From Phaseolus vulgaris (taxonomy: Eukaryota; Streptophyta; Magnoliopsida; Fabales; Fabaceae), in the NCBI RefSeq assembly GCF_000499845.2, contig NC_023753.2, forward strand, positions 2,852,001-2,916,000: a DNA stretch of 64,000 bases, written 5' to 3'. Below the pieces are notes generated by a model that saw only the letters and a program-made list of their open reading frames with translations, was not told the DNA's origin and ran no database searches. Shown piece by piece: positions 15,145 to 28,063 of the stretch (positions are counted from its first letter, which is position 1; each line of letters opens with the position of its first letter). The position numbers and the translations under genes are program-made.

Positions 15145-17780
15145 GTAGCCCATCATTCAAAGGCCGATTTTCATGACCGGATTGACTCTCCATGCATGAG
15201 AAGTACGAGCTCAATCTCTTTATTGCCTTTTTGAAACTTGAAAATGAAGCTTAATCAGACTCTTATAGTTATTGTTTCAAGTTAACTTAAAATGTGTTTT
15301 TGTGGAACTCCACAGCCCCTCTAGTTCTAACATACATACATACATACATAGTAGGATTATTTAGTTGGTTTTTCTTCTATTTTTTTTCATAAAAATATTT
15401 TAGTTTGTGCTATATGTAAATTAAAGAGCTGAATAAGTTTTTGGCCTTGTAGAATTTCATATTTTAGTTTCGTTAAAAAATTTTGCCAAATTTTACATTA
15501 AAGAGTGATTTCGAAATAAGTTTATCTTTGGTCTTCACGTCCAAGGGTCCGAAGAAGCTGCAGCAAGAAAATCAGGACAAAAATGGTCTCATTCTATACG
15601 TCTCTAAGTTTGTAACTTCTGCTTACATTCTGTTGTGTTCCAAAACCTGTCTAATAGGTTCAACATTCATCATAATGACTAACATTGCAATTGTTAATAT
15701 TATTACTCTCTCAATTATCTCTTAAAATTGCTTTCTGATTTTCTATTATTTCTTCTGCAGCATGAATGATTTACTCAAAGTGGAAACACTGATTTCGAAA
15801 GGTAACAGACAGAAAACACCAGTCACCCAAGATCACTTCCGAAATTGTATCTGGTTTTTAAGAACAGATTATACAAATAATAAGATTACCTTAATTAAGT
15901 AAAAAAATTTCTCCTTATGATTACTTACAGTATGCGAGTTAATTTTTTTTCTTATAAAAATACTTAGTTATTACTATGCAATTTGACATCTCAGCTAGAC
16001 AATCCATATGTTAACAAAACGATATATAAATAAACTATACCTATTCATAAAGAATTATAACAACATAATAGATGAAAATCTATTATACCAATGAAATGAT
16101 TCTCTATGAATAAGTCATAAATTAAATAACTTATCAAACATTTCCTTCACGAAAAATTTGAGTGACCCAAAACCTGATTTTTCTAAGTTAATTTTTTTTA
16201 AGCATTAGTAATATCTTTAAATTCTGTATAACTTGAAAGTCTATTTAAGTGTCCTGTTTTAAAGTTCTAGGTCTTGTTCATAACAAAATTTTTGGTTGTT
16301 TTCAAGAGATCAATATTAAAGAAATTATTTTTTTAAACAAACAATAAGCTATTATATTAAAAATGAACATACAAATAGTTTCTTAAGTTGCTACAAGAGA
16401 AAAAGTCAGAAAGATTTTTTAAGAAGATATAAGTAAGCAATAAAAAAATAATACAGAAAATAAAGTTATTTAGAAGTTTCAACCAAATAATAATAAAATA
16501 ATTATTTTTCTATCGAATTGGATGTGATCACTTTTTTTTTAAATAACAATTTAATTTTGAAAAAAAAAACAATTAATTTGTAAAAATGTAACAATTAATT
16601 TGTAAAAATGTAACAATTAAACTAATTCAAAGAAAATTGATATACAACTATGATATTTCTATTGAAAAAACTATTTTTTTTATTACTTATAAGTTGAGGT
16701 AAAAATATGGATCAAGACTGATTATTTATAAATTTATACATTGAAGACTATTAAAATTTTAAAGTATATTCTTATTGTAAACTTTATTAGTGATATTAAT
16801 AATTACACACATATTATATTTATATCATTTGTATTATTATATATAATATATAATATATAATATTGTATAAATAATCAATATGTGCTTGGATATTGTAAAA
16901 ATGTTTTTACATATTAGTATCAGTATTTCCTTAATCAAAGGATTTATCCCTGTCCAATTTCTTATTACATCCTTATTCAACTGTTTCCATTATTTTATTT
17001 TATTAATGCCTTGAATAATTTTTAATATTAATTAAAGAATTGCTTTATACTTATTTTTAAGAGATTGTTCTTTTATACTATAATAAATAAGAAATTATAT
17101 AGCCGTTTTTGTTGAATAGGGTGTCCCAATTCCACAGAAATATCGATTTCATTACAACTCCATGTTTTTCTCTTGAATCCTTTTGAATTAATACTGTGAA
17201 TAAGATTTTGGAACACTTAAGAGTCTTATGGACTCAAAATGTGTGGTTTAAGACACCTAAGGTGTCCTAGGAAAATGGGTTGAAGTTCTATGATTTAGAG
17301 ATCAATATCCAATGATGTTTATTTCCATTATTCCAAAATTCTATTTCGAAACATTAATATTGATAGATAACAGATTTATTTAATTTAATTTAATTTTTAT
17401 TATAACTATAGCGTGCATTTCAATCATTATCCAGTTTATTTCTTTTAGTATTATGCATATCTAAACTATCATACTATTCTTAAAATAAAAATATATTTTC
17501 TTTCATGATAAAGAATTAAAATAAATAAATAAATATGAAGAAAAACTAACTTATTAAAAGATATTTTTATTTTGAGCCAATTAGTGGTAGCCAACCAGGA
17601 CTCATCTTCGTTCCAACTGTGTGGGACAAGACGGCGAAGAAACATGACACGTGGAACTCTCATTATCCTTAATTCACCAGGGGCGCACTTTATCATTACC
17701 CGCCCCTTCCGCCGCCTCTTTCTACTCTGACCGAACCCTCCACGTGACCTAACCACAACAAAATTACGTTCAAAAACACC
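15145..17780. other. Intergenic, MATE to pKIWI502-like gene
   Basis: Begins with the MATE 3' region, including a (CATA)n microsatellite at about 15329-15350 and a good acceptor at 15751-15760 that may define a terminal UTR exon. The decayed LINE 3' end is at 15943-16182. A 24-base unit repeats twice near 16571-16618, and a TA-rich tract lies at about 16838-16865. The last ~200 bases before 17781 turn GC-richer and probably hold the next promoter. Confidence 0.45.
15943..16182 (-). pseudogene. Second decayed LINE 3' end
   Basis: Aligns by eye with 10315-10675: shared words include 'atgcaatttgacatctcagcta', 'tctattataccaatgaaa', 'ttctctatgaataa' and 'tttccttcacgaaaaat'. It has the same orientation and a T run at the same side (15943-15950). 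The frame is destroyed by indels. It represents the C-terminal RNase H coding end plus 3' tail of the same LINE family. Confidence 0.75.
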
Positions 17781-20700
17781 ATGTCACTCTTTATCTCACC
17801 GTCACCCTCGCTTACCCTCCACCCCCATGCGCACTTTAGCCCCTCCATGTCCATCCTACGCCGCTTCCATCTAAACCTTCGCTCCCGCCGCCGCCTCGCC
17901 ACCGTTTCCGCTGCCGTCCGTCAGGACACTACCGTCTGGACCCCGGCCCCACTCTCCGAGGTCGAGCACGCCGCCGAGTCGCTCTTCCACATCGCCATCG
18001 ACGTGTCTGACGCGCCTGACCTCGCCGCGTCCCACACGCTCGCCGGGCAGTACCTCCAGCTCCGCCTACCCGACGCGTCCAAGCCCTCGTTCCTCGCCAT
18101 TGCATCGCCGCCGAAGCTGGCCGCGAAGCATGGCGTGTTCGAGTTCCTCGTGAAGAGCGTGGCAGGGTCCACCGCGGAAGCGCTGTGCGCGTTGAAGAGA
18201 GGCGATGTGGTTGAACTCAGCCAAGTCATGGGAAACGGATTCAACATCGATCGGATCGAGCCGCCCGAGAAATATGGAACCGTTATCGTCTTCGCCACTG
18301 GATCTGGAATTAGGTCAGTTTGCAATTTACCGTTTTGCCATCATTTTGTGGTTATCTTTTTGAAATGTTTCCATTTGTTTTATTCCTTCTTAGAACATTG
18401 AATTTATGTGGTTACAAACTCATGCTGCATGGCAATGGAAGTTTTAGATTATTATAGTTTCCTCATGATCCTTGATATCATGCAAAATTTGATACAGACC
18501 AACACAGAAAATAAGAGAAATGAGGTAAACGTGGTATATTATGGATACTGAAAAAGGGAAAATACAGTAGGAGGCTACTGTCCAGAGCTATGCTCCTATA
18601 GAGAATTAGCATTCTCCATTCTGCAAAACTGCAATATTCTTTCTCTCCCCCCATTCTCATGCTAGGCTGTGCCTATAAGGATACACGCCTCACACACCCA
18701 CATCCCGTAACTAACTATCACCCAACCTTTTCTTTCTCTCTCTCTCTGTGCCACCTCATCATGCTCTGTTAGCCTTTTCAATTCTGTTTCTCCTAGTGTA
18801 CACACGCCATATTCTAGGCCTATGTAAACCTGGATCAGCTTGAACATTCTTTTGGGCCCATGAATCATTTTGGGTTCTATCAAAATTCTTCAGTAAACGC
18901 GATTGATTCGACCCTAATGGCGGAGCATAGACTTCAAAAACCTTTATGTTACAGTTGCAGTTGTTGCTACCAGATTTTAAAATCTTGCATTGCATTTATT
19001 GACATTAATGCATTTTGTTCGGATACATTTGTCTACGAACAATTGCAGGAGAAGAAAATATGAATTAAGCTTCCTGAATGTTAAACTTATGCTCCCCAAT
19101 TTTTGGAGGAGTATGATGAAAAAACCTTTAAAATAGTTATATAAATTAGGATTGTTTAAACAAAGTTCTTCACAGGGACTTTTAGGAGAATAAAATAGAT
19201 GATTTTTTCCTGAAGTTAAAATTAGTTAATGCATAAACTAATTCGTAGAAGATTCCCCGAAAGATTTCTCTAATTTCATTTTTTCTTCTTATTTTTTTCT
19301 CTTAAAAAGTCTTTATGGAGAAAGTTTGTCTAAAAAGACTTTTACTATATTTTTGTGTCAAAGAAGCTCAATTTATAGTGTTGTTTTTCTTCTGGAAGTG
19401 CTTATTGGTAAGTTTAACATAACCTTAATCCTAGATTTTCCATGAATTCTCTTTGAGATTTGGTCTGAGTCTGACCGTTTACTTTGTTGTGTGCAGTCCA
19501 ATTCGGTCTCTTATTGAGTCAGGGTTTGATGCGGGGAATAGGTCTGATGTAAGACTATATTATGGGGCCAGGAACCTACAGAGAATGGCTTATCAGGTTA
19601 TTTCAGTTGTTTTTTATCTTAATGAAAGGAATGGTTGAACTACTTTTAATCAGAGCTGCTTTAATAGCAATCTTGTTTTATGTTATAGGATAGATTTAAA
19701 GACTGGGAATCTTCTGGTGTGAAGATTTTTCCTGTATTGTCTCAACCTGATGATGGTTGGACTGGGGAAAGTGGCTATGTTCAGGTAAAGTGCTTGAGCT
19801 CAGGATTTAAGTTTCACATTATTTCCTTCACAGGCAATGATTGTTTGCACACATGGTTGTATTCACAGGCTGCATTTTCAAAAGCAAAGCAGATATCTAA
19901 CCCTCTGGCGACCGGTGCTGTACTTTGTGGGCAGAAACAGATGACCGAGGTGTGTTATTAGACCTCAGCTTTACCTGTCAATCTGCATAGTTATGAGACG
20001 TGTTTGTTGCGTGTTTATTAACTTTCCATTGTTGCAACCTTCTGTCAATTACCACTGTCTTTCCTAGTTATCTTATAGGAAGAAGAGGAGTTCTAGCAAT
20101 TTTTTAAACAAAAAATTGTGATTTCCAATAATTTTTATCAATCTAAGAATAAGAAAGATTATATTAGCATGTAGAGAATGAGAGAAAGATACAATAATGG
20201 TTGATTTGAGGAAACCAACCTCCACGGAATAGCACTCAATTAGAAATAAAATTAGCATGTAGGTTATTAAACGTTTCCTCCTTAGGTAGAGCCAAACGAC
20301 TAAAGTTAAATAATTATAGAAAATAAATTCAAAACAATCAGGTTACTAAAAACAAATGAATTGCATTCTACTTGTTTTCATTCTCGTTCGATGAGAATGA
20401 GAACCTATGTGGAGAATAATAGAAAGATACTAATGTTTTCATCCTCCAAGATTTATGTTTTCGTTCTCTGAAATATTCTGAAAAGACAAGGTAGTTCCGC
20501 AGGTCATGCATCCTGTTGATTATATTTTACTTGTTTTCATTCTCCTTTCCTTACCCTCTCTGATTTTTTTATTTTCTCAAACTTAGTGAAAGAACTGTGC
20601 AACTAATAGAAAATAAGGTTCATTGGAGAAGTGCTGAACTGGACTAACTCAAATTGAATTTGGTTGTTGTGCTATGCAATAGCTTCTATATAGTGAACAG

Positions 20701-21548
20701 ACCATGGTCAGTGAGAGAGGGTGCTCCAGAGTTTGTGGGAAAGGGATATGCGACATTGTTAAAATTATTGTCTACAACACAAACAACTATTAGATCTGTT
20801 ATCAGTGTTGTTGTTAAATGGCAACTATAGCGGCAGGGTTGGTGGATTTTTTTTGCCAACAATAGGCAATTTGTGAAAGGAGGCCTGCCATGGAAAACAC
20901 CATGGGCCACAATGTCATGTTTATATGGTACAATTTTGGTCTTCTGTTGTATTCTGCCATCGGCCATTGATAACACTGTATGCTATCAATGCTGCTAAGA
21001 ATACGTTAGCCAATGTTTTTAGAATAAGCTGTGTCTAGTACGGAGGGAGGATACAGGGGAGAGATAAGGTGAATAGAAATAGGGAAAAAAATATGAAGTG
21101 AGTGAAAATAAGTGAAAAATATAATAAATATAAAGATGTTTGGTAAGAGAAATAAAGACAATAAAAATTCATTTTCGGATGTCATTTCCCAGCACACAGT
21201 CAAGTGCCAACGTGTTTCCCCTGCATTTTTCACCATTTGAGAGTGGAAATGCTTCAAGTGTAGCCCACCACTATTTCTATCAAAACAGGTGTTAAATGAG
21301 AATTGAGAAATACTAACAACAATACCATTTTTTATGGATAAAACCTTGAATTGATCCATGATTTATGTTTTGTTTTCGTTTGTTTCAAGATATATTCATC
21401 AATTTTGGAGTGTCAAATATTTCGTTACTTGTTTTCTTTTTATCTTGGTTCCAATGCATAACACTTCAGTACATTATTGTTACAGGAGGTGACATCAATT
21501 CTTGTTGCTGATGGAGTATCTGCAGATAAGATATTGAAGAACTTTTGA
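17781..21548 (+). CDS. FAD/NAD(P)-binding oxidoreductase, pKIWI502-like (At1g15140 type)
   Basis: Ferredoxin-NADP reductase-like flavoprotein of the 'fruit protein pKIWI502' family, probably plastid-targeted; the physiological electron partner is not established. Exons 17781-18313, 19497-19596, 19689-19784, 19869-19949 and 21486-21548 join in phase to 290 residues. The N terminus is Ser/Pro/Arg-rich and acid-poor, typical of a transit peptide; a second Met at residue 23 (MSILRRF) is an alternative start. The FAD-binding barrel covers about residues 50-165 (AGQYLQLRLPD; ELSQVMGNGF). The NAD(P) fold begins GTVIVFATGSGISPIRSLIE across the exon 1/2 junction, continues with VRLYYGARN, and ends with TGAVLCGQKQMTE and VSADKILKNF. 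Exon 1 is strikingly GC-rich compared with the later exons. A polyadenylation signal AATAAA lies at 21654. Confidence 0.94.
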
Positions 21549-22706
21549 TAAAAATGGAATTTGGTTAGTGTTGTATCATTTTTTATTTTGAATTATACTC
21601 AATATTTGTTCATTACCTTTGCTGTGTATCAAGCATCTCAGCATGGAATGTACAATAAAGAACAATTTTGTATTAGTCTAATACCACTTTGGGGGTCCAA
21701 ATATAGGACAAATATACCGGGGCTTAGGAAAGTTGAGTAAAACTTCCAATGGTTGATTTGTTGCACCATTGCACTGTTTTATTAATGCCTGTATTATCAC
21801 GTCGCATGTAATCGATAAATGGACATTAAAGTTGGCACTGAGCCAAAGGTCGACTAGTGATGGAGCTGTCTCTAGTTATAAGCAAGACTAGAATAGCTTC
21901 CAAACATAAAGTCTTTTTGTTGAATAACTTTTTCATAAACTCAGATTTGGATTTGCGACAGAATAAACCATTTTTACAATGGGACTTTTTTGTGTGTTTT
22001 GGTTGATACGTATACGTAAATATTGAACCGACTGTTAAACTAAATGAATGGAACGTCTGCTAGTTTGACTCCTTTAACATACAGATCAAATATCAGTTCA
22101 GTGTATTGAGGATTAAGAAAAGAAATTAGATGGCTAATATTATATTCAGACTAAACAATTTAAACTATTTATCTCTAATTAAAATGAAGTCGACATATCA
22201 TTAAATAGAGACTATTTCAGATGATAAAAAGTCAGGGTTGAGCTTATGTCTCTTAATCTCTATGTAGTAACTATCGCTTAGAACATTCAAGATAAAAAAT
22301 GGTACCTCCTAAACAGTTATTCCAAAGGTCATTGACGCCCCTGCAATGGTTACACACAGCAAGTATTCCCACGCCCATTGAATACTAAAAGTACTAGACA
22401 CAAATGCTCAACTGAAACTGCATACAACGCCTACTTTGTTCATTAATAAATAAAACCAACTAAGAAAAAAAATCCCACATAAATCCTTAAAGGTATTATT
22501 TTTGTAACCATCACATGCAAGTGTCAATAACTGAATGTGGATCACATTAATGTTATCAGCCGATGATGACAAAAGACAGTTCCAACACTGTCAAATATTA
22601 CATTCGACATAAACAATGAAATTGTTCATCTAACTTTAATTTGAATGTCATATAGTGTCACCTGTCAAATTGCAGTAATGAACAAACACACAACATGAAA
22701 GATAAA
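21549..22706. other. 3' regions between convergent genes
   Basis: Contains the 3'UTR of the pKIWI502-like gene (AATAAA at 21654-21659) and, at its right end, the 3'UTR of the minus-strand Lys/Ser-rich gene. Nothing else recognisable between about 21700 and 22550. Confidence 0.5.
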
Positions 22707-23618
22707 TCAAACAATTTGGTCATCAGTATTCTCAACCATAGGTCGACTTTCATGATGATCACCATCTTCTTTCTCAGTTTCATTTTTGTCCAATCCTTCG
22801 TCATGCTTGCCATTGGATTTTGGGGAGTGCTGCTGTCGGTGATTTCTCTCATCATCCAAGTGATGCCTATGTTTGTGGTGATGGTGGTGATGGCGATGAT
22901 GATGATGGCGACTGGGCTTCTTATGCATTGATCTTTTGCTTTGATCTTCAGAAGTTTCTTCTGATGACTTCGATATGCTTCTTTGACCATTACTGTTATA
23001 ATCGGAATCAGACGACCTCAGCTCCACATTATGTGATCGCTTCTGATGTTTATGGTGCCTTCTGTGGCCTTTCTTACGAAGACCATCGTCACTTTTATCA
23101 CTTGACAAATCAGATTCACTAGATTCTGATCGTCGATGGCGTTTGCTATGCTTTCCATGATTTCTTTTCCGAACCAGACCTTCCTCAGAGTCACTGGAAT
23201 CTGATCTTGAACCTCGATCTCTCAGCCTTTTGCTTTGCTTCTTCTTTCTTCTCCTCTCCTCCTCAAAGCTACTCTCAGAGTCATCATTACTAAAATCACT
23301 AGACTCTGAGGACCATTTCTTTGTTTTCCGTTTGGATCCTTTTTCTTTCCTTTTCTCATGGTCACCAGAGTCATAGTGAGAATGCTTCCTGTGCTTCCTA
23401 TGAGATCTTTTACTTGTCTTCCTACTCTCATCATCACTGTCATAATCACTGTCATTATCGAAAACTGATCTTTTTCTATGCTTTGCAACCTTTAGTTTTC
23501 TCTCTTTAGTTTCAGCAGCAGCTTCCAGCTTCTGCTCCCATTTCAAAGGGGCTTCCTTTCTCTCCATAATCTTCTTCTTCTTCTCCTCAACCATCTGGAT
23601 GAATCGTTTGGTGTCCAT
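22707..23618 (-). CDS. Lys/Ser/His-rich, SR-like nuclear protein, function unknown
   Basis: A single uninterrupted coding exon of 303 residues. The N terminus MDTKRFIQMVEEKKKKIMER and following ~45 residues are charged and predicted helical. From about residue 50 the protein is low-complexity, with alternating Ser/Asp clusters (DNDSDYDSDDESRK), Lys/Arg blocks (SKRSHRKHRKHSHYDSG) and a His-rich run at about residues 234-253. The many basic clusters would direct it to the nucleus, and the Ser-acidic clusters resemble CK2 sites. Composition is like SR-related or FAM133-type splicing-associated proteins, but I do not recognise a defined domain. A 5'UTR intron is likely: donor CAG|GTACTACC at 25724 and acceptor TGCAG at 23644 (minus strand), leaving a leader exon around 25725-25850. 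Confidence 0.82.
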   Translation of the reverse strand: MDTKRFIQMVEEKKKKIMERKEAPLKWEQKLEAAAETKERKLKVAKHRKRSVFDNDSDYDSDDESRKTSKRSHRKHRKHSHYDSGDHEKRKEKGSKRKTKKWSSESSDFSNDDSESSFEEERRRKKKQSKRLRDRGSRSDSSDSEEGLVRKRNHGKHSKRHRRSESSESDLSSDKSDDGLRKKGHRRHHKHQKRSHNVELRSSDSDYNSNGQRSISKSSEETSEDQSKRSMHKKPSRHHHHRHHHHHHKHRHHLDDERNHRQQHSPKSNGKHDEGLDKNETEKEDGDHHESRPMVENTDDQIV

Positions 23619-25674
23619 TTATATTCCAAAACCAACTCAAAAACTGCATTTTGATCAAATGATGACCGGAAGTGCATCTCACAGAAGAGAAAAATCAAAG
23701 TTAGTTCTACAATCAAAATTTTATATTGAATATTTCAAAGGATTAGACAAACTAAAAATGCTACTTTGAACTTCGTACATATTATCCATGCAAATACTTA
23801 GCACCTGTTCTTTGTAATAAAAAAAAGAAAAAGAACTTGCCATCAAAAGCAAAGATGGTATCAAGAAATATCACATACAAAATACTCATGACCATGATGC
23901 TAAGACTTTGCCCTCATTCAGAGAATTAATCAGAAAAATATCAAACATGTGACCCTTCATCCATCTAGCTAATCAGTCATAATGTCATTTGAATTTCAAA
24001 AGGCAAGTGGGGATAGAAGGGTTTAAGGCTTATTTCTACAAAAAAGGATACATATTCTGAAGATTTCTATTACCATAACTAAAAGCAGCACTAATAACTA
24101 CAGTGAAGAACTGACTTGCAGCTGAAAGCTTGCCAAAATAACACACCAGATCTGGGTAGTCAAATTGCTGGGTGTTTGTGGGTTGTGTTTGATTGTTTAG
24201 GAGAAAAGTTAAGTTTATGCTTGCCAAAATAACGTACCAGAGGTGGGTGGTCAACTGCTGGGTGCAAGTGTATAGCTAATATGATTAAAAATTATTCAAG
24301 TGGCATTTTCAGGTCGAAGGGTGGTTGGGGTTAGATTTTAGGGATTTAAATTTGGGCGTTGGCGAGGATTTCAGGGTTATAATATTTGAAACTGGAATCG
24401 GAATAGGGTAAGATCAGATGACACAAACACATAATTTCTACTTTACTCTTTAGATTTTCCAACAGTCATTTAGATTTCATATTCGCTGTTCTTCAACAAT
24501 GAAGTTAAAATCAGGAAAAAAGGACAAAATATCATAAATCTAGTATGCTTTTACAAAAACATACACATGCTTATATGCATATAATTCCATATACGTGCAA
24601 ACGGGTACATATTAACCATATTCAATAAATGTCATCCAAAAGTATTCATAAGAGATAACCCATCATGCATCGTCAATTAGTTCAGTACTGTTAACAAGGA
24701 TAGAGAATAACAGGTGGGCGTGGGTTAGAAAAGAGAGGCTGGGTTCAAACAAAAACAGAAAAAGCAAAAAAACTGAAACCTGCCAATAACACCGAATAGC
24801 GGGTGGAAGCTTGCTAAGACAGAATAAAAGCCACACAAAAAAACTTCAACAATCACTGACTTCAAAAGTAGGTCAAGACTGGGCCCTAACTTTAAAACTG
24901 TGTGATTGTGAAATCATAAGATCAAACATACAGCTCGACTCTCAATTTTAAAACAATTTCATTCAGCCTAAAACTTCACGAGCAATAAGAACTGTTCAGA
25001 GGGATTAAAATTATCAGATGACAAAATTCTACAATTGCAATCCCAATTTTAACAACCATGTTCATCAATTCTGCCATGGCCGCTGCTTCTACAATGGAAG
25101 CCACACAAAAGGCAGTCACCAAATCCCACAACAGGAAATCCAAAACTTTTCCACACCAACCTCAAATGCTAAAACACTATAACAGAAGACGATTTATCAT
25201 AAAATCCCCCTCTCTCACTCTTATGCGAGAGAAAAGAGAACTGTAAGACATGGATCCTCCTGGCTTGACAAACACTTCTATCTACTAAAGAAAAAAAAAA
25301 CTTTTTTTTCTAAACCCTTGTCGTAATATTAAGACAAACATTAAAAAAACACACAATAGAAGAAGAAAGATACCATCTCATGATGAAATGTGTCATAGCA
25401 AGTTAGTAGACGTTGCGTAAATGATAAATCACACAAGAATTTCCAAAATCCCAATACACAATCAAATAATCAATATTTCAAATACAAACAAAATCCCCTG
25501 GATATTTTCTCCTTCCTTTCTTACCTTATATGTGAAAGAAGAAACCCTGCAGCAGCAGTCTACCCCGAATCGAGTACGGATAAATCTGCGTCGAATCAAA
25601 TCAAATCAACAGTTGAAAACTGAAAAGAATTGAGAAACAAAAATCGCAACTAAGGAACCTAAAGAAAGGGGGAA

Positions 25675-26646
25675 AAAGATCGATGGAGCGGAGAGAATTG
25701 AAATTGAAAGAGAAGTGGTAGTACCTGAAGGAAGTAGAAGATGAAGAAAGTAGATATGAAGATTGGGATTTAGGGTTAGGGTTGGGGTAGGGCTTGCTGC
25801 TTCCAGAAAGGTCTAATATGAAGAGAAACAGCAATGTTTAATTCGATTTATAAAAAGTTTTCTCTCATCTTGAACCGGACCGGATTCTTTCACGCGCCCA
25901 GAGGTCGGTGACCACGCGGACGCGGTTCACGCCACAGGTAGTTCTATGATTTTATTAAAATTAAAATAACTTTAAAAAGGTATAAATAATTGGAATAAAG
26001 GCATATATTTCATGTAAAAAAACTTTTAATATATATATTGATCCATTTCTACAGGTTTAAAAATCTTCATTTGAGGCAAAGTAAACATGATTAGTGTAAT
26101 TTAATTTTTATTCAATTTAATTAACACTGTTGAAATTGAAGAACTTTTCCTTAGATATTCTAGTGTATTTTTAGATAAATGTATTTATAATAATTAAATA
26201 TTTTAGTTCGCTCAATAATAATGAATTTATTATTATGTTGTTGAGAGACATGAACTGTAAAAACAACTTAAGGTAATGTTTGATAATATTTTACTCTTTG
26301 TCATTGTGTATAAAAATCTATTAAAAGGAAAAATATTTTTTTTAAAACATTAAATTTAAAATAATGAATGAATGCTCGTTAATCTAATAACAAACTTAAC
26401 TACATTTTAATATTAATAGTTTTTTTTTGTTAAAACTTCTTCTTAAAATAGAATATATTTTGCATAAATAAAATTAACACTGTGTTTAATATTTTTCATT
26501 TTGTTGTTTATAATTTAATATTATTAAAATAAAAAAAATTGAATAGCGTATTATAAAATAAAAAATGTTTTTTATGACCATAAACAATAATAAATTTCTT
26601 TATTAAATGTTGATTATATTTGAGATTTGGAATATGTCTAGTTGGA
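25675..26646 (-). promoter_or_regulatory. Leader exon and upstream region of the Lys/Ser-rich gene; copy 1 of a segmental duplication
   Basis: Minus-strand leader with the donor at 25724, telobox-like AACCCTAAA/AACCCTAACCC words at about 25766-25785, and upstream sequence. Bases 25675-25890 match 29953-30168 almost base for base (constant offset 4278). Bases 26177-26646 match 30172-30649 (offset 3995 at the start). The intervening 25891-26173 (about 283 bases, GC-rich at first) is absent from the other copy. Confidence 0.85.
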
Positions 26647-28063
26647 AAATATATTACTTTTTTCAAACTTATATTGATATTTTGCAGATTCGATGTGACT
26701 TAGTTGAGATGAAGAAAAACATTTAGAATATTATACTATATTAGTTTGTGTTTGCATAATCAATATAATTTTTTGAAATATATGCTAACATTATTATTAA
26801 TAATGTTAGTAATATAGTAATATATCAATTATTAATAATAATAATATTTTGTTTTTTTTCTATGTGGATTATAAACATGATCTTGTTTTAATTAATTAGA
26901 TTCATTTAGTCTTATATTTATTATTTATTTTCTCTTCTTAAAAGAGATAGATACAAGAGAAAATAATTGGTTAATGATAGACATATTCACTACCTCTACA
27001 AGCTTTTTTTTTTCTCTATAGTAAACTAAGATATAATTAACAAAAAAAATACACTTAGTTATCTAAAAGAACTTGTTAAAAAGTATCAAGATACTCTTTA
27101 TGTAAATAAAACACATTGAAATCACACATGAAAACAATTTTACAAGATATTAATTTCTATATAAAAAAAATCAACTTCAATTACTATTCTGAAAGGAAGA
27201 TAAATAATGCAAGGTGCAATAAAACTTAACATTATCTTTTGTGTTCTGAACATAAAAACAAACACAAGTTATTTATTATATAAACACAAGTTATCTTTTC
27301 ATATAATTATGTTTAATAGTAAAATTAAATAAATAATATTATTATTCAGACAGAACATGTAAGAAGACACATAAATTTTACGTAAAAAAAAATCAACAAA
27401 CAAATTTACAAAATAAAGGAATAATTTCTGTTTTTAAATAAGGTTTTCATTTTTTGAAATTTAAAATTATTAATTATTCTTTTAAAATGGATTTTTTTTT
27501 AGTTTTTGTATTTTTTTAAAAAAAATCTATTTATTCAAAATTTATAAACACTGTTGTATCCGGAAAAATGAGAAATGAAAGAAATAAGGAGAAAAATGAA
27601 ATTATTTAAATTTAGAATAAAAAAGTAAAAATAAAAAAGATAAATAAATTTATTTATAATGAATATTTTTATTTTCATAGTACTAACTTAATTATTTAGT
27701 TTATTATAATAAAAATTATTTTAATATTAATTACATAATTAATTATGATTTTAAATATTTTATTAATATTTATAGACATAATAAAATATAATGGATAAGA
27801 TATTCAGTTTCCCGCAATTTTTTTAATCATTTGTGAAAAGAATGAAAGTTTTGGGTTTTTTAATATTTTTTTTTAGTAATTATACAGATCTTTTTCAAAT
27901 TTTACATTTTTGTCTTCTAAATTCGACGTGAATCAGTTTAAAGACAAACTTCTCCTTGTGATTGACAAAGTCGTTCAATTACCACACCTGCCCCAACCTG
28001 CCCCCTAAAGTCAATCAATGCGCTAGTTGGAGTTAAAAAAGAAGAGAAATATATGTCAGAACT
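26647..28063. other. AT-rich intergenic DNA
   Basis: A/T-rich sequence between the duplicated leader region and the PPR gene stop. The last ~100 bases are probably PPR 3'UTR. No gene or bounded repeat recognised. Confidence 0.4.

Noticed and set aside
20680..21000. Possible mobile element in intron 4 of the pKIWI502-like gene
   Set aside because: The sequence ('ggcctgccatggaaaacaccatggg') feels repeat-like, but I could find neither ends nor duplication.
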